Assembly: GCA_019634045.1 (NCBI GenBank)
Contig: JAHQWA010000362.1
Span: 1-32,151, forward strand
Length of the DNA stretch: 32,151 nt
From: Saprospiraceae bacterium
GTDB lineage: Bacteria; Bacteroidota; Bacteroidia; Chitinophagales; Saprospiraceae
Direction of reading: 5' to 3'
In this document: positions 8,572 through 17,267 of the stretch, piece after piece
How the letters are laid out: each line of letters starts with the position of its first letter
How positions within the stretch are numbered: the first letter of the stretch is position 1
The notes under the pieces: model-generated
What the model saw: the letters and a program-made list of their open reading frames with translations, nothing else
Databases searched by the model: none
Told to the model about the DNA's origin: nothing
Translations under genes and position numbers: made by a program

Positions 8572-11500
8572 CTATTGTTTAAGCGTGACATCAAGATAAA
8601 CAGAATGGTGGCCATAGGACTCGTAAAATGGCTTGAAGGGTACCCCCTCAATTTCAAATTCTAATTTTTTAGGATCCCCCTTAATGGATTGGCTAATGTC
8701 TGCCGCCGATAAAGTGATGACTCTCCAATCTTTTCGAGCTTCCGTTTCCTCGGCGGCTAGCAAAACTGGACCATAAAATAAACTGGCAATATTTTGCTGA
8801 TCCATGAGTGGAGCTAGATGGAACTGAAAAGGAAAATGGATTTCTATTGTATCCCCATTTTTCCATTTTCTCCGCAATTTGACATAACTCCCCGGCGTGG
8901 TATTGATAGCCTGCGGCTTGTCATTAATGGTAATGAAAGCACCTTGGGTTGCCCAATGAGGAATTCGTAGGTTAATTTCAAATTTGCCCTTGCCTTTTAT
9001 CAATATTCGACTACGGTCTTCTTTCGGAAAGGCAGTTTGTTGGACGATGCTGATCTTTCGTTCTGTCCAATCGAGGGTAGAGGGGATAAATAGATTGACA
9101 TAGAGTTGCTTATTGTCCTGACTCCTGAAGTAAATGGAATTTTGCAGCTTGGTACTGCTTTCCAAGGCCGTTCCGTTGCAACAAGTAAAGCCATTCATCT
9201 TCGCATTACCAAAATGCTTTTTCGACCCCGGTCGTAAGGGGACATGATAGGTGTTGGCGGGGCTATCCGCTGCGACCGAAGCTAATATGTGATTGTATAA
9301 AGCACGTTCATAGTAGTCCATCAATTCGCCACGTTGATCAAAAAGGAATAAGTTTTTTGTCAACTTGAGCATATTGTAGGTGGCGCAAGTTTCATTTTGC
9401 CCGCCTACGGATAGTCCATGCTCATATAAGCTGGCAGGTTCGATGGTAAAGCATTCTGCATTGGCGGGTGTCCTTGCCCCAGCCACGCCTCCGATACTAT
9501 AACTGTAATCTTGTGTGGCCTTATACCAAAAGTTATCGGCAATATGATAGTAGCTGGGGCGCTTTGAATTGCGATACATTTCCAATGCGCCTACGATCTG
9601 AGGAATGTGCTGATTGGCATGTAAGCCCCTGAAAGTATCGACATTCTTAGCTAAGCCATGGCTGCGTTTAGCATCGCCGTAAAAAACTTTAATATTGTCA
9701 AATAATTGGGCGAGTTCAAAGTAGTGTTTTTCATTCGTTAGTCGATAGAGTCTTGCCATGACTTCGTTCATGCCCCCATATTCACCGGCGATGTAGGTAT
9801 TCCACATCTTGATCAGGGTTTCATGGGGTAACTGACTGAGCCTTGCATGTACCCAAGTTCCCATCCCTTTAGCTACTTCTAGTGCCTTTTCATTACGCGT
9901 AATTTCATATATATCCAGCAGTCCTGTCAATATTTTATGCAAGGTGTAATAGGGGGCCCAAACCTTGGTGCTATCTCTACCATATTTTGCTCCTTGTTCC
10001 AGCATAATGAACTGATCTGGCGGATAAGCACTTAGGTAGCCCTTACCCCAATTCCAATAGTCAGTTCGAATGCCATTCTCGCTCAAGTCAGAATCAAAAT
10101 CAGGTTTTTCGGCGCTTGGTGGGATGGCTACAGGATCAGCATGATAGGTGCCCTGCGCTTCCTCCTGCTGATTGGGTTGACCAGATAACTGCGATAATTG
10201 ATAGAGTACGTCGACCATATACTCCATTTTATTATAAAAATTATCCTGCAGCGTTTTTGAATAGCCTGTGCTTGCATAGGCCTGCGCAAGCGCTGTGAGA
10301 TAATGACCCGTAGCATGTCCTCGCAATTTCGTTTCCTGAGAATCCCAGCCCTTCAGGGGAACGGCCCGTTTAGGTTGTTCCTGACCAAAGGCATTTCGAA
10401 ACATATACAGGAAGGCATCTGGATGGGTCTGTGCTAAGGTTGAAAGGAATAAATCTCGATGCTTGATAAACGGGGTAGGTTGACCGTGTATATCTTTGTC
10501 CAGTTGCACTTGGTGGAGGGAAAAGGGCGCTAAATTTCGGTTGGCCGCATGGGAATGATCCTTGTCAAGCACTCTGATGAAAGCCTTGGGTTTAAAAGCC
10601 GTACCGGCCACTGTGCCCGTAATCGTATATTGCCTGGGGTTCAACACCTGAAGATTGTCTGCCGGAGTAGGCCATTGGACTCGCACTTTCCCCGTCGTGA
10701 CCGCCGCTTGGTATTGGGCGGGGATGTAGCGTGGTAATCGGGGTAAATGGCCTAAGGAGGTTGTTAGCTCTATGTTAGGCACATCGATTAAGTATGGGTT
10801 GTACAGTTGCGGCCTGTTTTCATTAAATGGTGGAAGATCATCATTCGGTTGCTTTCTTTCATTGACAACAGCAGCCTCAATTTGTATAGCCTTACGATAC
10901 ATGGTAGTAATTTGTTCCTTCCTAAGTGGGATGCTATAAAACCGGAAATCATGTAGATGGGCAGTTAGAAAAATAGGCTTAGCCGCCAGGGATCGGCCTA
11001 TATAAAGTCTAGTTGCATCTGACACCTCTTGGGCGAATAGCTGTCCCAAGTCTAGATTGGGAATGTGCTTCTCTTCCGCAAGCATTCCATCCACATAGGT
11101 ATTGATGGATGGATTAGCGGGATCAACCACCACTGCAAAATGATGCCACTTTTCAGCACTTAAGGCTATCGGGCTGGCATAGCTATTGGTATCAAGGGGG
11201 GCGATAGACTCTTCATGATCATCGATGCTTTTAGCAACGATAGAAAACCTTGAGCGCTCCTCACTACCAAAGTCAAGGATGGTTTGATTAGGTTGAGTGG
11301 TAAGCATATAGACCCATCCCGTAATGCTAATTGCCTCTCCGCTCACCAACATTTTATGGGGTAGTTGAATATAATTTGCGGTGGCTGCCGAAAGGTAAAG
11401 TACTTTTCCAAAAGTATCATCACTAAGCCATTGCTGCACGCCTACTATTTGCCCATTAAAATCATTTCTGGACCAATCTTTAGCAGAATCATCCAGAATA

Positions 11501-11628
11501 TAACGAGCAATCAGCCCAGTTTCTCCGATGCCGTCTAGGAATTGATCTCCCTCTTGTGAGAAGCTAGTACTTATTGTTAAGAAATAAAGGCAGCAACAAA
11601 GAAGGTTGGATATTTTAGAATGGATCAC
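8572..11628 (-). CDS. LamG + Ig-like + GH127/GH146 beta-L-arabinofuranosidase-like protein
   Basis: The 1018-residue secreted protein has a signal peptide (about 1-25). A LamG/concanavalin-like domain follows at about 35-245 (ITGWVYMLTTQPNQTILDFG, WHHFAVVVDPANPSINTYVDG). Next comes an Ig-like Big_4-type segment near 285-365 (RQYTITGTVAGTAFKPKAFI), then a DUF1680-type catalytic module from about 380 to the end. The Zn/cysteine catalytic centre of this clan appears complete. NETC near 743 and FTCCNGT near 814 match the Glu and three Cys ligands known from HypBA1, where one Cys is the nucleophile. The Glu of TIEPAS, 16 residues before the NET Glu, matches the spacing of the acid/base. Expected action is retaining removal of beta-L-arabinofuranose, as in RG-II or plant glycoproteins. 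It follows the GH43-like gene after a 235-base gap and is tightly coupled to the DUF5695-like gene. Confidence 0.88.
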   Translation of the reverse strand: MIHSKISNLLCCCLYFLTISTSFSQEGDQFLDGIGETGLIARYILDDSAKDWSRNDFNGQIVGVQQWLSDDTFGKVLYLSAATANYIQLPHKMLVSGEAISITGWVYMLTTQPNQTILDFGSEERSRFSIVAKSIDDHEESIAPLDTNSYASPIALSAEKWHHFAVVVDPANPSINTYVDGMLAEEKHIPNLDLGQLFAQEVSDATRLYIGRSLAAKPIFLTAHLHDFRFYSIPLRKEQITTMYRKAIQIEAAVVNERKQPNDDLPPFNENRPQLYNPYLIDVPNIELTTSLGHLPRLPRYIPAQYQAAVTTGKVRVQWPTPADNLQVLNPRQYTITGTVAGTAFKPKAFIRVLDKDHSHAANRNLAPFSLHQVQLDKDIHGQPTPFIKHRDLFLSTLAQTHPDAFLYMFRNAFGQEQPKRAVPLKGWDSQETKLRGHATGHYLTALAQAYASTGYSKTLQDNFYNKMEYMVDVLYQLSQLSGQPNQQEEAQGTYHADPVAIPPSAEKPDFDSDLSENGIRTDYWNWGKGYLSAYPPDQFIMLEQGAKYGRDSTKVWAPYYTLHKILTGLLDIYEITRNEKALEVAKGMGTWVHARLSQLPHETLIKMWNTYIAGEYGGMNEVMARLYRLTNEKHYFELAQLFDNIKVFYGDAKRSHGLAKNVDTFRGLHANQHIPQIVGALEMYRNSKRPSYYHIADNFWYKATQDYSYSIGGVAGARTPANAECFTIEPASLYEHGLSVGGQNETCATYNMLKLTKNLFLFDQRGELMDYYERALYNHILASVAADSPANTYHVPLRPGSKKHFGNAKMNGFTCCNGTALESSTKLQNSIYFRSQDNKQLYVNLFIPSTLDWTERKISIVQQTAFPKEDRSRILIKGKGKFEINLRIPHWATQGAFITINDKPQAINTTPGSYVKLRRKWKNGDTIEIHFPFQFHLAPLMDQQNIASLFYGPVLLAAEETEARKDWRVITLSAADISQSIKGDPKKLEFEIEGVPFKPFYESYGHHSVYLDVTLKQ

Positions 11629-11681
11629 GAGTTAATTATTGAAGCGTGTTAATAATTAGAAGAATGGTCGGGCTTATTTAC

Positions 11682-11783
11682 GGTAATGAATTACCTTAGG
11701 AAGTTGAAAATAGAAGAAATCTTCAAAATTCCTCGTGACGCTGAGGACAAAAAATAAATACGCTATTACCTCATGGAGGTAAT
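11682..11783. promoter_or_regulatory. Structured leader between GH43-like and GH127-like genes
   Basis: Two small inverted repeats lie in the 235-base gap: GGTAATGAATTACC (11682-11695) and ATTACCTC-ATG-GAGGTAAT (11765-11783, perfect 8-bp stem). On the minus strand the second is followed by a T-rich run (TTTATTTTTT), giving a weak intrinsic-terminator look after the GH43-like gene. Because both carry GGTAAT/ATTACC, the arms could also pair with each other, so alternative folds are possible. No exact CAAAnnTA (reverse -7 box) was found here. Confidence 0.35.
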
Positions 11784-11864
11784 GAAAATGGATCCTTTGT
11801 TGATTAAGTAAGAGAGCAAATCTAACTTATCATTTTATTGTGGCCATCGATCCTTGAACCCCGA

Positions 11865-12875
11865 CTACCATTTCAGCGGGTATGGAGCTTCTGAATAACC
11901 AATGACCCACGGAAAATACAAAGGCGCTTTGACGCCATGGTACCAAATTCGGAGTTTACCGTCCTCGATCATGCCATCTGGAGCGGTGACTTCACTATCC
12001 CAAGCGAATTGTGGCGAGACGATGGCTTCCGGATACACTTGATAGGAATCGGTAAAATGTAGGGCTCGTGCTATCCCAATGGAGGAAGCTGTAGAAAAAG
12101 GGATATACCAATAGCCATCATCAGACCGAATCAGGCTCGCTTCGTTGATATCATTACTATAAGTTACTTCGGTAGGATCAATGAGCGTAGCAGGTAGCTT
12201 TGTCCAATGTAAACCATCAGTTGAGGTGGCGCCTAATATTCGGATACCCGCATTGGATCCCGTCCAGTTGTTGGTTACATTCCAGCCGGCATAGATCATA
12301 TAGTAGGTGCCACTTTCGTACACCACTCCCGGACTAGTCATGGCATGTCTGTCTCTTGTGTTTTCATTTGAGGTATCTCTTGCGAGAATGGGACCGTTGA
12401 TACTATTGGGATGTCTTAGAAAGTTGATCCCATCAGGGGATACGGCTAAGCCAATGGCATAATTCTCGACGTGTGGATTATCCGCTTCTCCTTCGCGATA
12501 GCCTGTGTAGTACATCAGGTATTGATCTCCGACTTTGATTACATCCACCGTTTCTAGGGTATTATCCCAGTTATCCGGCTGTCCGGTCAAGGCTGCATAG
12601 TCCGTTTGGGGATCCATCCCCGGGTTAATCCAGTTGGAACCATTATCTAGGGAATACACAACTCCAATTTTCTGATTCTCCGCCGAATAATACATGAATA
12701 AAGTATCTCCCGATCTGAGCATAGCGGGATCGGCAGCAATATTGAGCGGGCTTTCAAAGATCGGAGTAGACAGCCGATCAAATGTTAAATCTGTAGTGGT
12801 ATTGGATTCCTCTTTTTGACAAGTAAGTAGAGAGAATACGAGTAGAGATAATAAAAATGATACCTGCTTTTTCAT
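11865..12875 (-). CDS. Five-bladed beta-propeller glycosidase-like lipoprotein (GH43/GH32/GH117-like)
   Basis: The 336-residue protein has a lipoprotein signal (MKKQVSFLLSLLVFSLLTC, lipobox LLTC). The body shows repeated blade motifs typical of five-bladed propeller glycosidases: ADPAMLRSGDTLFMYYSA, VDVIKVGDQYLMYYTGY, SPGVVYESGTYYMIYAGW, NEASLIRSDDGYWYIPFS and APDGMIEDGKLRIWYHG. Acidic residues at the start of several blades (ADP, ETVD, NEAS, APDG) are the usual positions of catalytic residues in these clans, but I cannot assign a family. In this neighbourhood an alpha-L-arabinofuranosidase or galactosidase role is the simplest guess. It is the first gene of the minus-strand run GH43-like, GH127-like, DUF5695-like, GH28. 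About 505 bases separate its start from the opposite-strand DUF1593 gene. Length is close to single-domain propeller enzymes. Confidence 0.7.
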   Translation of the reverse strand: MKKQVSFLLSLLVFSLLTCQKEESNTTTDLTFDRLSTPIFESPLNIAADPAMLRSGDTLFMYYSAENQKIGVVYSLDNGSNWINPGMDPQTDYAALTGQPDNWDNTLETVDVIKVGDQYLMYYTGYREGEADNPHVENYAIGLAVSPDGINFLRHPNSINGPILARDTSNENTRDRHAMTSPGVVYESGTYYMIYAGWNVTNNWTGSNAGIRILGATSTDGLHWTKLPATLIDPTEVTYSNDINEASLIRSDDGYWYIPFSTASSIGIARALHFTDSYQVYPEAIVSPQFAWDSEVTAPDGMIEDGKLRIWYHGVKAPLYFPWVIGYSEAPYPLKW

Positions 12876-13380
12876 TTTTGACCGATTAGAAGACTAAAAA
12901 AAATATTTTACTCCTAATAACTTCGAGACATAACTTTACCCTACCCGAATTACGAGAGATTTATAAAATTCATCGATTTAGATTAATGAATTAGAGATAC
13001 ACTACTATTTAATATTTTGTTAGTTTTATAGCTTCTACTACATTTTTTTGTGGTTCCGTCTGGCCGCCGGACATGCCGATCTGGCTAGCTAGACAGGCAG
13101 CGTATTAGGGAAAAGAATGGCGCCCAACGGAAGTAAGATTTTTAGCTAAAAGGGGGACTCCAAAACACAAAAATCATCAGAGAACCGTTTTGTGATGGTG
13201 TTGACCGGAGTGCGGCACTAGTGTAAGAACAAGACAAAACGAGATGCCCCCATCTTTAACAACAAGCACAAGCTTGATGAGCTTGCCTTGCCGATGATCC
13301 AAGAGCAGCTCAAAAAATAAATAGACTGCGCTACTAGAATAAGAAAGCAGGTGTAAACATAAACGAAAAACCAATAAGTT
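12876..13380. other. Divergent intergenic region with GC-rich palindromes and ghost leader
   Basis: This 505-base stretch separates the divergently read GH43-like and DUF1593 genes and should hold both promoters. The first 140 bases are AT-rich. Around 13058-13099 are GC-rich imperfect palindromes (GTCTGGCCGCCGGAC, and TGCC...GGCA around CTGGCTAGCTAG). From 13220 lies repeat copy B. No CAATCGATTG operator and no long coding frame are seen. The track ORFs on the minus strand here are shadows. Confidence 0.5.
13220..13267 (+). repeat. Imperfect direct repeat, copy B (ghost of GH106 leader)
   Basis: AGTGTAAGAACAAGACAAAA and the following 28 bases match the GH106 leader (515-563) with one gap and about six mismatches. 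Copy B includes an ATG at 13244 reading MPPSLTTSTSLMSLPCR then TGA at 13295-13297, against MTKTLTTSLALLGML in copy A. It is therefore either the stump of a lost related lipoprotein gene, a short leader peptide, or a recombination footprint. No further match to the GH106 body was found downstream. Confidence 0.7.
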
Positions 13381-14856
13381 ATGCTACGACAAGCATCTCC
13401 TTTGTCGTGCCTGGGCACGCCTTTACCCACTTTTCCGTCCCTCCTGGTCATAGGTTTCTCTTTCCTTTGTTGTTTGTCGATTCCCAAGTACTCGAATGCC
13501 CAACATCGCGTATTCGTCTTGACGGATATTGAAAATGAGCCGGACGATGCTATGTCCATGGTTCGTTTCTTGATCTATGCCAACCACTTCGATATAGAGG
13601 GGCTAGCCGCCACTACCTCTATCCATCAACAGAATCGGGTAGCTACCTACCGGATCCGAGAAATCGTGGAAGCTTTTGCCAAGGTCAGAAACCAACTGGC
13701 GCAGCACGAGCCCGGCTTCCCGACAGCAGAACAAGTCCTTTCCTGTATTACGGAAGGCTTGCCGGAATACGGCATGCAGGCGGTTGGTGAAGGCAAAGAT
13801 TCTCCCGCTTCTGATAAGCTCATTACGGCCGTAGATAAAGATGATCCGCGACCCCTCTGGGTTACGGTATGGGGTGGTCCCAACGTACTGGCCCAAGCTT
13901 TGTGGAAGGTGAGGAAAACTCGGAGCGCAGAACAACTGAAGCAATTCGTTGCTAAGCTCCGCGTGTATACCATTTCTGATCAAGATGACAGCGGTCCTTG
14001 GATCAGGAAGGAGTTTCCGGAGCTATTCTATATCGTAAGCCCCGGCTTCAATAAGGGAGGCGCTTATCATCATGCTACGTGGAGTGGGATTAGCGGAGAC
14101 TATTTCCACGCTCGATGTGATGGAGCCGATTTTAGTCTGGTTACCAATGAATGGCTTGATCGAAATATCCGTCGTAAAGGTCCCTTAGGCGCAGAGTACC
14201 CGCATTGGGAATACTTGATGGAAGGCGATTCCCCTTCCTTTATGTTTCTGATCGATAATGGATTAAACGAGCCCGATCATCCCGATTGGGGGGGCTGGGG
14301 AGGTCGCTATGAGCTGTACACGCCCAGAATGAGAAAATGGCATCTCTATCCCGAAAGTCGCCCTATTTGGGCCGATGCGGAGGATGAAGTACTCGGCATA
14401 GATGGAAAATGGCATCAGGGCAATCACGAAACCATCTGGCGGTGGCGAGAAGCCTACCAAAACGATTTTGCGGCTAGAATGGATTGGACAATCAAGAAGA
14501 TCGAAGAAGTGAATCATCCGCCACTGCCAAAGTTAGGGCATGAGGCCAGATTAACCGCCAAAAAGGGAGATCGCGTACAATTAAGTGCCAAGGGATCTTC
14601 AGATCCTGACGGGGATGCATTATCCTACCGTTGGTTCTATTACAATGAGGCAGGTAGCTTTCCCGCTTCCAGTGCCCGAAGCGGGGAGGCGGTGGCTATT
14701 CAAAACTTTGATCAATCCGAAGCTTCCTTTGTCGTTCCAGATGGGCGAGTGATGCCCCCTGGCATAGGCAGTATGCACATCATTTTGGCGGTCACAGATC
14801 ATGGCTCCCCGCGTCTCACTCGTTATCAACGGGTAATTATTGACATTAAACCCTAA
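13381..14856 (+). CDS. DUF1593 nucleoside-hydrolase-like secreted protein
   Basis: The 491-residue protein has a predicted signal peptide ending near SIPKYSNAQ. It opens with [25 protein letters not shown], which mimics the Asp-rich calcium site of inosine-uridine nucleoside hydrolases and is the hallmark of the DUF1593 family. Further family blocks are [49 protein letters not shown] and [20 protein letters not shown]. An Ig-like C-terminal domain (about 385-491; [16 protein letters not shown]) follows, as in the cellulose-binding protein Sde0182 type. The exact substrate is unknown; members occur in glycan-degradation loci and may cleave a glycosidic or ribosyl bond. The PL10 gene starts 5 bases after the stop, indicating cotranscription. 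The long N-terminus before the hydrophobic stretch leaves the start uncertain. Confidence 0.82.
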   Translation: MLRQASPLSCLGTPLPTFPSLLVIGFSFLCCLSIPKYSNAQHRVFVLTDIENEPDDAMSMVRFLIYANHFDIEGLAATTSIHQQNRVATYRIREIVEAFAKVRNQLAQHEPGFPTAEQVLSCITEGLPEYGMQAVGEGKDSPASDKLITAVDKDDPRPLWVTVWGGPNVLAQALWKVRKTRSAEQLKQFVAKLRVYTISDQDDSGPWIRKEFPELFYIVSPGFNKGGAYHHATWSGISGDYFHARCDGADFSLVTNEWLDRNIRRKGPLGAEYPHWEYLMEGDSPSFMFLIDNGLNEPDHPDWGGWGGRYELYTPRMRKWHLYPESRPIWADAEDEVLGIDGKWHQGNHETIWRWREAYQNDFAARMDWTIKKIEEVNHPPLPKLGHEARLTAKKGDRVQLSAKGSSDPDGDALSYRWFYYNEAGSFPASSARSGEAVAIQNFDQSEASFVVPDGRVMPPGIGSMHIILAVTDHGSPRLTRYQRVIIDIKP

Positions 14857-14861
14857 TCCCT

Positions 14862-16008
14862 ATGAAAATGCCCTTTGATCTAATTTCAAATAGGAATATT
14901 GGCATTCAAAAGATGATTTGCTATGCTGCCCTTCTACTTTTAGTAGCATGCCCGTTGCTATCAAACCTCAAGGCCCAAACTTCAGTGGTAGCTGTTAGCT
15001 GGGGAGACATTCTAAAGCAGGTCCCGGATTGGTATGGAAGCCCCGAAGCCCTGCGGATTGCAGACAATGTCCTGGTCTACCAACATCGTAATGGAGGATG
15101 GCCAAAGAATAAGGATATGGCTAACATCCTAAGTTTGACGGAAGTAAAGGAAATAAGGCAAGCTCAACAGGATCTGGAAAGCGAGTTCAGTCGAACTACG
15201 ATCGATAATGGCGCTACACATACGCAAATGCGGTTTCTTGCCCAAGTGTACAAAAGGCAGCCAAAGCGAAAATACAAAATAGCCTTTCAGGCAGGCCTCC
15301 AATATCTCCTGGCAGCCCAATACCCAAACGGAGGATGGCCACAGTTTTTTCCGCTGAGAGAAGGTTATTATTCGCAAATTACCTACAACGATGATGCGAT
15401 GGTAGGTGTACTCAAAATATTGCAGGAGATAGCTTTGGATTCGTCAGACTTCTTATCACTTAAGTTGAAGAAGTCCTTGAAAGAAAAGGTAGCAAAGGCC
15501 TTTGATAGGGGGGTGAGCTGTATCCTAAATACACAGGTTTACCTTCAGGGAAAACCTACGGTTTGGCACAAATGATCGTCACACAATGGCCCCTGCCAAG
15601 GCTAGGAGCTATGAGCTGCCATCCTTGAGTGGTTCGGAGTCAGTGGGCATAATATTACTGCTAATGAACCTCGAAAAACCATCGCCTAAGATCATCGCTG
15701 CTGTGAACGCTGCCGTTGCCTGGTTAGAAAACCATAAGATCGAAGATGTCCGAGTGGAGAAACAATTGAATGCTGAGGGCAAAACAGATAAGGTAGTGGT
15801 AAAATCACCAGGTGCCCCTCCACTTTGGGGACGCTTTTATGACCTAGAGACGCAAAAACCGTACTTCTGTAGCCGAGATGGCATTAAGCGAAGGACCTTG
15901 GCGGAAATCAGTTACGAACGGCGCAATGGTTACCGTTGGTATACTTCAGCGCCAATACAAGTACTGTCGAACTATCCTCAATGGAAAGAAGACCTCCAGG
16001 CGAATTGA
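14862..16008 (+). pseudogene. PL10 pectate lyase, frameshifted
   Basis: Track ORFs 14862-15575 and 15586-16008 are one PL10 gene. The first part carries the signal peptide (likely start ATG 14913, MICYAALLLLVACPLL...LKAQ) and PL10 blocks RNGGWPKNKDMA, TTIDNGAT, QYPNGGWPQFFPLREGYYSQ and TYNDDAM. It stops at GKPTVWHK. The second part resumes with APAKARSYELPSLSGSESVG, then GRFYDLETQKPYFCSRDGIK and RRNGYRWY. The family normally reads about VWCAQHD...LAPAKAR across the join. About five bases (one group of four and one single base) seem to be missing at 15564-15575, shifting the frame and removing conserved residues. Both halves are otherwise clean. The enzyme would cleave homogalacturonan by beta-elimination outside the cell, but as read it makes only the N-terminal 60 percent. 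A sequencing error is possible but must explain two nearby deletions. Confidence 0.85.
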
Positions 16009-16043
16009 ATGTCGTTTTCGCTCTGAGCTTTTAATCGATCAAC

Positions 16044-16634
16044 ATGAAGACAATAATTGAATCTGTATTAAGTGTCCCACAAGCAGAGCCAAGGAGAGGA
16101 ATAAGGGTTTACACCTTATGCACCTTTTGTATATTGTGACTATTGGGGGCATGCCAGTCGGTGGGGGATACTGCTGAAGTTGCCAAGGCTAGATCCAGGG
16201 TCTATCATAATCATACCGATGAGCGGGATACGGTTCCTGCTTATGCGGTGGTCGAATGGACTTTTACAGATCCGGCTTGGCAGGAGGATTCGGGGACAGA
16301 AAGCATCTGGATAGAAATTGATGGTCAACGAATCGATGGGTTCTACAAGGGGAGTGGCATTTACAACATTCGTTTTGTTCCTAAAAGAGCGGATCAGTGG
16401 GCGTATGAAGTGCATTGTACTACCCCGCATTTGGATGGTACCACTGGTGGCTTTGTCAGCACTGTTCCCTGGCCAGGACAGGAAAAAGCAGGTGACCTGG
16501 AAGTAAACAGATGGTGGAGTGATCGGACGGAAAGCGACACCTACCTAGATCAATATCAAGGGGCCAAGACTGTAGCTCAGTGGCGAAAAGCATATCTCTC
16601 CGACTGGGCAAACGGGCTGCAATGGTTAAAGTAA
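16044..16634 (+). pseudogene. DUF5060 lipoprotein remnant, TGA in signal peptide, shortened body
   Basis: The ATG at 16044 opens a frame reading MKTIIESVLSVPQAEPRRGI, then TLCTFCIL*LLGACQSVG. TGA at 16137-16139 falls inside a lipoprotein signal peptide whose lipobox (LLGAC) follows the stop. The track ORF begins only at a TTG after it. The body has a DUF5060-type beta-sandwich (VVEWTFTDPAW, IEIDGQRIDGFYKGSGIYNI, ADQWAYEVHCT), a domain usually placed N-terminal to a much larger catalytic part. Here it runs straight into WWSDRTESDTYLDQYQGAKT and WRKAYLSDWANGLQWLK, then stops. That tail resembles the end of the DUF1593 region in the neighbouring gene ([20 protein letters not shown]). It reads as an internally deleted, then nonsense-mutated, gene. 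Original function is unknown. Confidence 0.68.
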
Positions 16635-16662
16635 GATCTTGATTTAGACTATTGAGATTTTA

Positions 16663-17244
16663 TTACCCCCCAATCTGCACCGAAGTCATGGCAATTGAAC
16701 CGGCCAAAAGTTTATCATTGAATACCTTGAGTGGTTCCTGTTGCTCCTTCAAAGCGAGGGTGTAGAGCAAAGGTATGTAGTGCTCCGGGGTTGGAATCGA
16801 CAGCTGAAAGGATTTTCCTTGGGACCTGAAATCAATCAAGGCCTGGTGATTACCATCGTTAAGATACCCTTTCATCCGTTCGTTGGCTTCAATGGCCCAG
16901 TCATACCCATAATTATCAGCATTCATTTTATCCCAGGCAATCATGCTAAGATTGTGCACCATATTTCCACTGCCTATAATCAGCACGCCTTTTGCTCGTA
17001 AAGCAGAAAGCTCTTGAGCAAATTTGTAATGATACTGTGGAGATTTTCCTCGATCCAAGCTCATCTGAATCACGGGAATATTCGCATTGGGATAGAGATG
17101 TTTGATAACGCTCCATGCACCATGATCTAATCCCCAATGATGATCCATCCCCACTTCCGTCTGGGTAATCAACTTCACCGTTTCTTACGCCAATTCCGGG
17201 CTCCCAGGCGCTGGGTATGGGACTTCAAACAGTTCCTTTGGAAA
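16663..17244 (-). pseudogene. LigB/DODA-type extradiol dioxygenase, truncated with in-frame TAA
   Basis: The track ORF (16663-17178) matches the C-terminal two-thirds of 4,5-DOPA-dioxygenase-extradiol-like (YgiD/LigB family) proteins: GMDHHWGLDHGAWSVIKHLYP, IPVIQMSLD, GVLIIGSGNMVHNL, PTPEHYIPLLY. Reading upstream in the same frame gives FPKELFEVPYPAPGSPELA*ETVKLITQ, so homology continues through a TAA at 17185-17187 to about 17244. Beyond this nothing matches, and the 3' end of GH115 lies 23 bases away. The N-terminal 60 or so residues, including a metal-ligand His of the family, are gone. It is thus a deleted and nonsense-mutated gene whose junction abuts GH115. In life it would be a cytosolic non-heme metal ring-cleaving enzyme and has no evident link to glycan use. 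The GTG implied by the track start is an internal Val codon. Confidence 0.82.
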
Positions 17245-17267
17245 TCAGGTGTCTTGCCAGATACCGA

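Noticed and set aside
12960-12990. ATTCATCGATTTAG as a fifth LacI-type site
   Set aside because: Only the ATCGAT centre matches; the flanking CA/TG bases of the palindrome are absent.
13058-13099. GC-rich palindromes as an attachment site or insertion-sequence end
   Set aside because: The pairing is imperfect, there is no partner copy in the window, no target duplication and no recombinase gene.
13218-13559. 113-codon minus-strand ORF overlapping the DUF1593 start
   Set aside because: It is antisense to the signal peptide region and repeat B, with no family resemblance; a shadow frame.
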